DNA of 8,115 nucleotides. It comes from Candidatus Fermentibacterota bacterium. GTDB taxonomy: Bacteria; JAFGKV01. Location of the stretch: assembly GCA_030620115.1 (NCBI GenBank), contig JAUXFG010000164.1:1-8115 (forward strand), read 5' to 3'. Positions 1-6,014 of the stretch are shown one piece after another (the stretch's first letter is position 1; each line of letters opens with the position of its first letter). The translations under genes were made by a program, and so were the position numbers. The notes beneath the pieces were generated by a model. That model was given only the letters and a program-made list of their open reading frames with translations, was not told where the DNA came from and did not search any database.

Positions 1-23
1 CAACAACGGCAAGCTTGACATAC
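1..23 (+). repeat. Conserved 23-nt upstream block, copy 1
   Basis: All 23 bases match 5903-5925. The block ends in TTGACATAC and is followed at once by a G-rich tract in both copies. It is probably cut by the window edge. Perfect conservation in otherwise diverging intergenic DNA suggests a functional element (promoter -35 region or regulator site) or a recent gene-conversion tract. Confidence 0.8.
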
Positions 24-48
24 GGGGGGGTGGGGGGTGGAAAATAAT
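15..48 (+). promoter_or_regulatory. Candidate sigma70-type promoter of A-B with G-rich spacer
   Basis: A perfect -35 hexamer TTGACA lies at 15-20. The best -10-like hexamer is AATAAT at 43-48 (five of six matches to TATAAT). The spacer is 22 nt, well above the usual 16-18, because of the G-rich tract at 24-40 (G7, T, G6, T, G2). If this is the real promoter, the long spacer predicts weak activity in this copy. The -35 is conserved in copy 2; the -10 is not. Promoter identity is inferred from consensus only. Confidence 0.4.
24..40 (+). repeat. Interrupted G-rich tract, copy 1
   Basis: Seventeen bases consisting of G except T at 31 and 38 (G7-T-G6-T-G2). It occupies the same place as the pure G12 tract of copy 2 (5926-5937). 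Interruptions normally stabilise a homopolymer against slippage, so this copy may be a locked or decayed version of the tract. Sequencing error in poly-G is a possible alternative. Confidence 0.8.
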
Positions 49-102
49 TGGTGATATCGGCTCCAATAGTGATGTGGACTTGGCGGTCAACTTCAAGAGA
101 AC

Positions 103-109
103 AAGGAGG
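103..109 (+). promoter_or_regulatory. Shine-Dalgarno sequence of gene A
   Basis: AAGGAGG, fully complementary to the 16S anti-SD core, ends 6 nt before ATG 116. It is the main reason for choosing ATG 116 over the in-frame GTG at 74, which has no SD-like sequence before it. Confidence 0.75.
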
Positions 110-115
110 CATAGC

Positions 116-1855
116 ATGATCAAGTATGGGGTAATCGTTCTTGTGGTGATTTCTTTGGTTGCAGGCATGTCCTATGGAGATGTGCTGTTCGGACCGGTGG
201 TGGTGGAGAAGGGGACGCCCTACGCCGGTGTCTTTGGGATGCACTGCGCATGTACTGCGTACTTCGTGGAAGTGCGCAACGGCGAGGGAGGGCGGCTCAC
301 CAAAGAATGCACCGTAGTTCTGAACGGGGAGACGGTGCTGGATCTTCAGAAGGGCTGGAGCGTGGCCAGCGTGCAGGTTGAGCTGCGAGAGACGGAGGAA
401 AATGAGATCGAGATCGAGGTCAAGGGATCTGGGAGGAGTGCGGCCACGGTAGAGGTGTATGAGCGGGATGTGACGCCTGCGCCCATGGTGAGCCGTATCT
501 ACGAGAAGAAGGGCCGCAAGGCAGAGGAGTACGAGGAGAGCTTTGTACTTAATCATTGGGCGAGACGATTCTCGCTGAAGGTAGAGAATGGGGAAGAGGA
601 TGGGAGTGGGCGTGTTGAGGCTGGAATTGTCGAGGTGAATGGTGTAGAAGTAATCGGAGAGGGCGAGCTGCACGATGGAATGTACACCGTCACCAAGGAA
701 GTAGAGCTTGGCGATGGAATGAATCGGGTACAGGCAGTCCTGGACGGAGATGCCGGCAGCAAGATCCAGATAGGCATCGAACAGACGACCCAAACGGTGA
801 CTGTGACCAAGGTGACGGAGGTGGAGGTGGACGTGAGCCCCGAGATGGGCGGGATCAGCACGCACGACGGCAATGTCATGGTACGGCTCTCTAATGGATG
901 GAACCTGGTAGAGATGGACAGTGGGGGGAACATCACGATGCGCTTGGAGCCTGAAGATCCATCAGGCGAGAGAGCACGCACGATGTCGGTAAGGGGCAGC
1001 TACGTATGGACGACTGCTTATGAGGGAACGGAATGGGTATATCGCTTATATGATTGGCAGTGGAACATGGTGCACGAGATCAGAGAAAAGCGGCGTATAC
1101 AGCAGATTGCAGAGACGGGCGACGCACTTCTTGGATGGGACTCGGAGACAATATCTGAGGAACCATGCGACGGAGAGATGATTGCTGTGTATGATCGATT
1201 TGGCACATTGGTCTCCAAGGTACCAATGGGGAATACACCACATGACTTCGACATCTTTAATCAATTCTCATCTGATGGACAGTATTGCTGGGCATACTGC
1301 AACGATAACCTCCAGGTGTATAGCATGGACGGCGCACTCCAGTGGGAATCATTTTTCCGTTGTTCTCGAGATCTTGCCAATAATGCTATGGCTGTTCAGG
1401 CAACAAAGGATTCGCTGCTGTTCTTTGGATCAGATGGTCGCCTGGTGCGCAGAGTAGTGACTGCCAAGCCGGCGAACCAATGTGGTTATGCGAGAACGAC
1501 TCCTGATGGAGAATGGGCGGTGCACAAGGGTGCGGCTCTCATGGCTGCCAAGAGATCGGGGCCGCAGAGCTGTTGGAAGTTCGAGCCTGGAGACGATTTC
1601 TACGTGAACTACCCCTGGATCTCTGACGACGGGAAGTGGTTCCTGGCAAAAGGCGGGGTAACGGGAGCAGGTCGAACGTTCTGGCTACTAGGAGCGGGAG
1701 GACAGGTTGCATGGGAGAGTCCGCAAGAAACACCACATGGATGCAATCCGAGGATGCTGAGTGAAGCGGGGGACTATTTCTATTTGACTGAGCTGAGAGA
1801 AGATGCGTCTCCTCCGGAGGTTTGGTGCTTCCTCTATCACGTTATTGTGGAGTAG
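116..1855 (+). CDS. Secreted Ig-like/beta-propeller protein A
   Basis: Predicted exported protein of 579 aa; specific function unknown. Residues 1-21 form a signal peptide with a hydrophobic core (IVLVVISLVAG) and likely cleavage after Gly21. Residues 22-117 and about 122-240 look like two copies of one Ig-like beta-sandwich, each with an 'F...VxNG...V.lNG.....N.i.v...G' pattern. Domain 1 has three cysteines (44, 46, 65). Residues about 249-579 contain seven or eight repeats with DG turns and aromatic strands (for example around 387-410, 462-490, 503-533), typical of a WD/PQQ-type beta-propeller. No catalytic motif or C-terminal sorting domain is visible, so a binding role is likelier than an enzymatic one. 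It is cotranscribed with B (14-nt gap) and paralogous to C. The frame stays open upstream to GTG 74, which would add 14 residues; the SD favours ATG 116. Confidence 0.85.
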   Translation: MIKYGVIVLVVISLVAGMSYGDVLFGPVVVEKGTPYAGVFGMHCACTAYFVEVRNGEGGRLTKECTVVLNGETVLDLQKGWSVASVQVELRETEENEIEIEVKGSGRSAATVEVYERDVTPAPMVSRIYEKKGRKAEEYEESFVLNHWARRFSLKVENGEEDGSGRVEAGIVEVNGVEVIGEGELHDGMYTVTKEVELGDGMNRVQAVLDGDAGSKIQIGIEQTTQTVTVTKVTEVEVDVSPEMGGISTHDGNVMVRLSNGWNLVEMDSGGNITMRLEPEDPSGERARTMSVRGSYVWTTAYEGTEWVYRLYDWQWNMVHEIREKRRIQQIAETGDALLGWDSETISEEPCDGEMIAVYDRFGTLVSKVPMGNTPHDFDIFNQFSSDGQYCWAYCNDNLQVYSMDGALQWESFFRCSRDLANNAMAVQATKDSLLFFGSDGRLVRRVVTAKPANQCGYARTTPDGEWAVHKGAALMAAKRSGPQSCWKFEPGDDFYVNYPWISDDGKWFLAKGGVTGAGRTFWLLGAGGQVAWESPQETPHGCNPRMLSEAGDYFYLTELREDASPPEVWCFLYHVIVE

Positions 1856-1861
1856 AGGAGG
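1855..1861 (+). promoter_or_regulatory. Shine-Dalgarno sequence of gene B
   Basis: GAGGAGG begins on the last base of the stop codon of A and ends 8 nt before ATG 1870. It sets the start of B at 1870 rather than the longer in-frame TTG at 1822 inside gene A, and supports translational linkage of A and B. Confidence 0.75.
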
Positions 1862-1869
1862 ATACTGAG

Positions 1870-4800
1870 ATGATACTCAGAAGAGCTCAGCAGCTAGCAA
1901 TGATACAGTTTGTATTGGCAATGTGGATCATTGTTCCCAGAGCCGTGGGTGCTCAGACAGTGATTTGGCCGTGTGATGAAAAGCAATTGATGACCACCTA
2001 CGGCGAATTCCAGCATTTTGGCTATCTGGACCCTCCGTCTTATCTGCACAACGCCTTGGATATCGCGTCAGGGCAGAATACACTTGTAAGATCCATAACA
2101 AAAGGCAAACTCATGTATGCCAGGTTCGGGCATACGACCATTTCTGGTGGATCGGTGGAAGAGGCAGACGAATGGCAGCCTTGGGACAAGGAGTTCATAA
2201 TCATTGAAGATGTGAATGCCGGTGGAGAGGGTACGGCGGAGGGATGGTTGTATGCTCACATCAGGGTTGCCAGCATCAAGGAGTTGATACACAATGCGGA
2301 CCTCGAGGAACCTGAAGTCTGGGAGCTGAATCCGAACCAGCCGTTCACCAGGCTCGCCGATTACGGCTACGCCGATCATCTACACCTGGAGAGAGTAAAA
2401 AGACTCTCTGACTCGTGGACAGAGTCGCCCATCCCGATCGAGAATCCACTGATGATCTTCAAGGATGCTGACCTGGTAGGCACAGACAGTCAATCGCCGG
2501 TATTCGGATGGCCGGAACACAATCCGCCTATCGCCCCGATCGCATTCGACCCTGATGAGCAAGCTCAACAAGATGGCATGTCCGATCCTTTCCCGGTTGC
2601 TGGGGTTGATGGCCTTCCCGTGCTTTTTGGCAGGGCTGATGTGATCGCGTTTGTGAGAGACAAGTTCAACCCTCCCTCTGGAGAGGATTTGGATTTCCCG
2701 CCGCATAAGCGATTGGGGGTTCACAGCATTGGCTACCAGGTCTTGAGGAGCGACAATGTTGTGCTGGGGCCATACACAAGGAGATTCGAAGGCGAAATCC
2801 AAACGATGCGTAATGAAGCCCTCACCAAGGCGATCTATCGAATCACCGATCGATTCCGGTCACAAAACGAATATCCTTACTATGCGGTCACCAACTACTA
2901 CCCGGGGTCGCTGCCAGGCGACGGTTGGTCCGAGGGAATGAATTGGACGCCACAGGTGAAGTACGCTTGTTGGAATACCAGAATGATGGACCAAGGCGGA
3001 TTGCCCTGGACTGCCGAAGACGCGACCCAGATCGTAGATCCCGGGCAACCAGGTTATCCGAAATTCCCTGATGAGCTCTACACAGTGAGAGTGCACGCGA
3101 GTGATCTGTTCAATGATGCCACACCTGCCACTCAAGATGTGATCGTTGACAACTTTGCGCCATTCGTCAAAGAGGTGAGAGTCACTCGTAATTATGAGGA
3201 ATGGACGCCTGAGGGTCTGGATCCAACTCCAGGGCAGGCCATTGTGTATCATGGGAAATGGGCCTATCAGCAAAATGGTGGGTGCTCTCTATCCATTCTG
3301 CATCGAGAAGCTTCACCGGTGGACGATGTGCTGGTGACGATCAAGTTCAGCGAGGCCATGAAGCAAGGGGATGGGACTCCCACGGTCAAACTGATCCACG
3401 AAGGCACTTCCTCTGACTACTCTCCTTTTCCAGGTGCGTGGGATCCCGAAGATCCTACAACGTATTTCTGCTACATCCTCATCCCGGAATTGACCGGCAC
3501 GTTCCGGATCTCGATAGTCGCGGAAGACTGGGCCGGCAATTCACTGGATATCGATCTTTCGCAGATTGCAAGCAGAGCTGCTGATGGTTCCTGGGATGAT
3601 CCAACGTACAATCCTGAATCCAACAACGCAGATGAGCACCATTCATTGGTGATTGCACCGGATGTGTGGATTGTCGAAGGGACCAGCAATCATGAATATC
3701 CCGTAAGTGGGCTTCGGGCGGATGGATCTTTCCTTGCTCAGGTGAACACAGCGATGTTGCGAAGAAGCGCAGAGGATGCCTCGGTAAATATCAAAGAGAA
3801 TTCCCTCCCCGACAATCCCGACAATGCGGAAAAGGGTCCTCGTTTATTGATGGCTCCCCATGCTCAGGCTATCAGCGACGCCAGTGATGCCTCCCAGTTC
3901 CATCCGGATCTACGATCCGATGGAACTTTCGTCATGCCAGATAACTCTTCATGGTACGACTATGACGTTCGTCGTTGCGCGAGTGATCCGGTGGATGGCG
4001 GCTGTTGGCTCTATTGGATCAGATTCCCTGGGGATCTGGTGAAGGCAAAGGCATCAGGGGAGATTGATCCTGAGATGACAATATGCCTGAACGGTGGGAC
4101 TCCCTTGTGGGTTGGAGTAGAACACAGAACCCAGGCGGTGTGGGTCCTTGTTGATCGAGACGAGATCTGGGCGGAGAGATATGAACGGGAGAATAACGCT
4201 TGGGCCATGATCGGGGTAGCGCTTGATCACCAGAACCACCGCACCAATCCTTGTGCGGCCTCCCTGGATCAGAGATCTGGAGATCTATGGGTTGGTCTAT
4301 CAGAATGGGTGTCCCCCGAATGGCACAGCTGGCTATGCAAGGTGGAGGGTTCCACCATGACGAAGATGGAAAAAGAGTTGGTTATGTCTGACGACGGTGG
4401 ATGGAGCTATCCGCAGGTTGCAGCAAACCCCCAAGATGGATCAGTCTGGGTGGCAGCCAAGCACAATGATATCTATCCATGTGTTTGGTTTGATGTAGCG
4501 AAATACGACGGTGGTCTGAACTTGGTGCATTCCTATATCAGGCTTCAAGGGTTCTGTGACGATGAGCATTTCCCATTCATGCTTGGTGGAGCCGGCATCA
4601 GCGGTTTCCAGCAATGGAACGGATGCGTGGCGGCATTTCTCGCAGGACAGACCTATACTTATCCTCATGTACCCCCAGATCGCTGCGACTTACCGCGTGA
4701 TACCTTGGTAGTTGTGGGCGATCAGGTGAGCGCCGGCTACGATTTGAGTGTTCGCGGATGCAATGCACAGCGAGGTGAAGAATTCATTGAGAGTTGCCAT

Positions 4801-5433
4801 CTATCCGTGACGCCAAAAGGTGGCGGGATCTGGTTGGTGAGGCACCGAATGCTTGGTGACATGACCAACTGTGACTACAGCGCTCCCAATGAGGGCAGAG
4901 ATTATCTAGCAGAGGTGTTCTTGATCAGGCCGGACGGGCAGAAGGAGGACGTATTCAGCATACTCTTTGATCAAATCCCTTGGGCCTGCACTGGCTGGTG
5001 GGGATATCTACAGGATTATGGGATCACCTCCATTTCAGCATGTGCAGGGGCTCTGTGGGACGAATGGCCTGCTGAAGCGCAGTATGTCGGGGTCACCCCG
5101 CAAGGTGCTGCTCTTTCGATTACCCCGGTCTCGGAGCCAAAACCCTTTGTGTATCACCTTGGCCCCATATATCCAAATCCCTGTCGTGAATGTAATGGCG
5201 CAATCATTGATTATGGTATTGGCGGAGGAGGAGGTCGAGTTCGGCTGGAGATCTATGATCTGAACGGGCGAATCATTCGGAGAGTGGTCAATGGCTCGGC
5301 CATGCCTGGGGCATACAGGAGCGAATGGAATTTGTTTGACGACCTGGGCATGAGGGTACCCTCGGCTGCGTATGTAGTTCAATTGCAATCTGAGGGCTAT
5401 GTCACAAGACAGAAGTACGTAGTGATGAAATAG
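1870..5433 (+). CDS. Secreted M23 metallopeptidase-like protein B with C-terminal sorting-type domain
   Basis: Predicted surface or secreted protein of 1187 aa. Signal peptide 1-28, likely cut after Val-Gly-Ala with Gln29 first. Residues about 30-200 resemble the M23 (LytM/lysostaphin-type) fold: H60-x3-D64 and the HxH motif H170-L-H172 match the zinc-ligand motifs, and Y128-A-H130 matches the conserved catalytic-region histidine. Family members usually cut glycyl bonds in peptidoglycan cross-links; the substrate here is unknown. Residues about 400-560 contain Ig-like segments ('VDNFAPFVKEV' and 'FSEAM...DWAGN'). Residues about 595-1080 look like a propeller, with 'SGDLWVGL' and 'DGSVWVA' strands. 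Residues about 1097-1187 ('YPNP', 'LEIYDLNGRIIRRV', 'SAAYVVQLQ', 'KYVVMK') form a FlgD-like / T9SS type A sorting-type domain. Together with A it forms an operon-like pair; D is its paralogue. Peptidase activity is inferred from motifs only. Confidence 0.85.
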   Translation: MILRRAQQLAMIQFVLAMWIIVPRAVGAQTVIWPCDEKQLMTTYGEFQHFGYLDPPSYLHNALDIASGQNTLVRSITKGKLMYARFGHTTISGGSVEEADEWQPWDKEFIIIEDVNAGGEGTAEGWLYAHIRVASIKELIHNADLEEPEVWELNPNQPFTRLADYGYADHLHLERVKRLSDSWTESPIPIENPLMIFKDADLVGTDSQSPVFGWPEHNPPIAPIAFDPDEQAQQDGMSDPFPVAGVDGLPVLFGRADVIAFVRDKFNPPSGEDLDFPPHKRLGVHSIGYQVLRSDNVVLGPYTRRFEGEIQTMRNEALTKAIYRITDRFRSQNEYPYYAVTNYYPGSLPGDGWSEGMNWTPQVKYACWNTRMMDQGGLPWTAEDATQIVDPGQPGYPKFPDELYTVRVHASDLFNDATPATQDVIVDNFAPFVKEVRVTRNYEEWTPEGLDPTPGQAIVYHGKWAYQQNGGCSLSILHREASPVDDVLVTIKFSEAMKQGDGTPTVKLIHEGTSSDYSPFPGAWDPEDPTTYFCYILIPELTGTFRISIVAEDWAGNSLDIDLSQIASRAADGSWDDPTYNPESNNADEHHSLVIAPDVWIVEGTSNHEYPVSGLRADGSFLAQVNTAMLRRSAEDASVNIKENSLPDNPDNAEKGPRLLMAPHAQAISDASDASQFHPDLRSDGTFVMPDNSSWYDYDVRRCASDPVDGGCWLYWIRFPGDLVKAKASGEIDPEMTICLNGGTPLWVGVEHRTQAVWVLVDRDEIWAERYERENNAWAMIGVALDHQNHRTNPCAASLDQRSGDLWVGLSEWVSPEWHSWLCKVEGSTMTKMEKELVMSDDGGWSYPQVAANPQDGSVWVAAKHNDIYPCVWFDVAKYDGGLNLVHSYIRLQGFCDDEHFPFMLGGAGISGFQQWNGCVAAFLAGQTYTYPHVPPDRCDLPRDTLVVVGDQVSAGYDLSVRGCNAQRGEEFIESCHLSVTPKGGGIWLVRHRMLGDMTNCDYSAPNEGRDYLAEVFLIRPDGQKEDVFSILFDQIPWACTGWWGYLQDYGITSISACAGALWDEWPAEAQYVGVTPQGAALSITPVSEPKPFVYHLGPIYPNPCRECNGAIIDYGIGGGGGRVRLEIYDLNGRIIRRVVNGSAMPGAYRSEWNLFDDLGMRVPSAAYVVQLQSEGYVTRQKYVVMK

Positions 5434-5570
5434 GCCAAGGGGTGGTGGCGCCGAGCCCTGGTGGCAAGAATATCGGTAAGCGTTCACAGGTTTCAGAGAA
5501 TCAGATCCGGCCAGCTCAATATAACATCTCAATAAAGTCCTCCAACAGCGACTGGGCGATCCTCTTGTCC

Positions 5571-5680
5571 TTTCTATGTCTCGCCCTGTCAGGGCTGATG
5601 GCATTCTGTTTCCGTGCCCCAGGGTTACGCGCTATCGGGCTTTCCCTGGGCTGGTATGTCACGCCCCTTCGGGGCACATT
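5571..5680. repeat. Three-hairpin REP-like intergenic repeat
   Basis: Three consecutive GC-rich stems are visible: GCCCT/AGGGC (5583-5587 with 5591-5595, loop GTC); CCCAGGG/CCCTGGG (5618-5624 with 5644-5650); and GCCCC/GGGGC (5663-5667 with 5671-5675, loop TTC). The order 'GCCCTGTCAGGGC ... CCCTGGGCTGG ... CGCCCCTTCGGGGC' matches, from memory, a dispersed intergenic repeat common in FCB and PVC genomes, where it often produces spurious ORFs of the 'GYALSG..WAGMSRPFGA' kind, as it does here. Such elements may be mobilised by RAYT-type transposases; none is in the window. Confidence 0.6.
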
Positions 5681-5845
5681 GGCCGTTCATTTGCAAAACA
5701 TCAAAGCGGCTGGGAATTATAGTTGTCGCTGATCAAAGGGGGATTCTTCCGACACCGCCTGCAGCTATCGAGAAGATAGAACTTCGGATGTTCTCCATCT
5801 GCTCTCCACAGGAGCGTCTGCATTTCTACTTCGCGGCAAATCAGA

Positions 5846-5863
5846 GCGGCGACATATCGCCGC
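5846..5863. promoter_or_regulatory. Perfect 7-bp inverted repeat upstream of the C promoter
   Basis: GCGGCGA (5846-5852) and TCGCCGC (5857-5863) are exact reverse complements around the 4-nt loop CATA. It ends 53 nt before the TTGACA hexamer. It could be a regulator-binding operator or simply a hairpin; no T-run follows, so it is not an intrinsic terminator. The equivalent position for copy 1 is outside the window. Confidence 0.35.
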
Positions 5864-5902
5864 GTTCCAAAGCGCTGGAGAATGTGCAAAGAGCTGTTGA
5901 GA

Positions 5903-5925
5903 CAACAACGGCAAGCTTGACATAC
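5903..5925 (+). repeat. Conserved 23-nt upstream block, copy 2
   Basis: Identical to bases 1-23. It begins five bases after the end of the upstream half of the intergenic frame stop TGA (5898-5900) and leads directly into the G12 tract. Bases 5901-5902 have no counterpart in the window, so the true left edge of the block is unknown. Confidence 0.8.
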
Positions 5926-5946
5926 GGGGGGGGGGGGAGAGATTAA
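5917..5946 (+). promoter_or_regulatory. Candidate sigma70-type promoter of C-D with G12 spacer
   Basis: TTGACA at 5917-5922 is a perfect -35. At 18-nt spacing the hexamer GATTAA (5941-5946) matches the -10 consensus at only three of six positions. The spacer contains the uninterrupted G12 tract, so each gained or lost G would change the -35/-10 distance by one. No better -10 was found nearby. Promoter assignment rests on the conserved -35 and on position. Confidence 0.4.
5926..5937 (+). repeat. Uninterrupted G12 homopolymer
   Basis: Twelve consecutive G directly after the conserved TTGACATAC. Homopolymers of this length slip readily during replication and are classic contingency loci when placed in promoter spacers or early coding sequence. 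The copy 1 tract differs in length and is interrupted by T. The exact count may be affected by sequencing error. Confidence 0.85.
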
Positions 5947-6002
5947 CTGGCAATATCGTCTTCAGTTGCAATGTGGACTTGGCGGTCAATTTCAAGAGAA
6001 CC

Positions 6003-6008
6003 AGGAGG
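6003..6008 (+). promoter_or_regulatory. Shine-Dalgarno sequence of gene C
   Basis: AGGAGG ends 6 nt before ATG 6015, at the same spacing as in gene A. It supports ATG 6015 rather than the in-frame GTG at 5973. Confidence 0.75.
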
Positions 6009-6014
6009 CATAGT

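Larger units (their letters stand above)
1..5902 (+). repeat. First unit of a tandem two-gene module duplication
   Basis: This interval runs from one conserved upstream block to the base before the next and holds genes A and B plus the following intergenic DNA. The second unit starts at 5903 and holds gene C and the start of gene D in the same order, orientation and spacing. Similarity between units is uneven: the 23-nt upstream block is identical, the 5' third of A/C is nearly identical, the propeller halves of A/C are strongly diverged, and the visible N-termini of B/D are moderately similar. The duplication is therefore old, with later homogenisation or constraint at the 5' end. The window begins inside the upstream block, so whether more units lie to the left cannot be seen. 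Confidence 0.85.
5434..6014 (+). other. Gene-free region between the two module copies
   Basis: I see no credible gene in these 581 bases. From left to right they hold a bulged stem just after the stop of B (5434-5441 with 5456-5465) without a T-run, so no convincing terminator; a featureless stretch to about 5570; a three-hairpin GC repeat (5571-5680); a stretch without clear signals to about 5845; a 7-bp inverted repeat (5846-5863); the conserved 23-nt block with TTGACA (5903-5925); the G12 tract; and the leader of gene C. Short ORFs here read through the hairpin repeat and look spurious. Confidence 0.75.

Noticed and set aside
72-119. 15-codon upstream ORF with Trp codons, whose TGA overlaps ATG 116 (counterpart 5971-6018)
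   Set aside because: All three base differences between the copies change amino acids in this frame but are silent in the A/C frame, and no SD precedes it.
1822-1869. Upstream TTG start for gene B
   Set aside because: It lies within gene A without an SD; ATG 1870 has GAGGAGG at 8 nt and begins a proper signal peptide.
5434-5465. Intrinsic terminator after gene B
   Set aside because: The stem has a 2-nt bulge and a long loop and is not followed by a T-run.
5691-5723. TTGCAA / TATAGT promoter-like pair
   Set aside because: The spacer is 21 nt, the -35 is weak, and it is not tied to any gene start.
5442-5732. 96-aa + strand ORF
   Set aside because: It reads through the same hairpin repeat in another frame, has no SD and no recognisable domain.
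5614-5946. 110-aa + strand ORF
   Set aside because: It starts inside the three-hairpin repeat, has no SD, reads as the familiar spurious peptide of that repeat and ends at the G tract.
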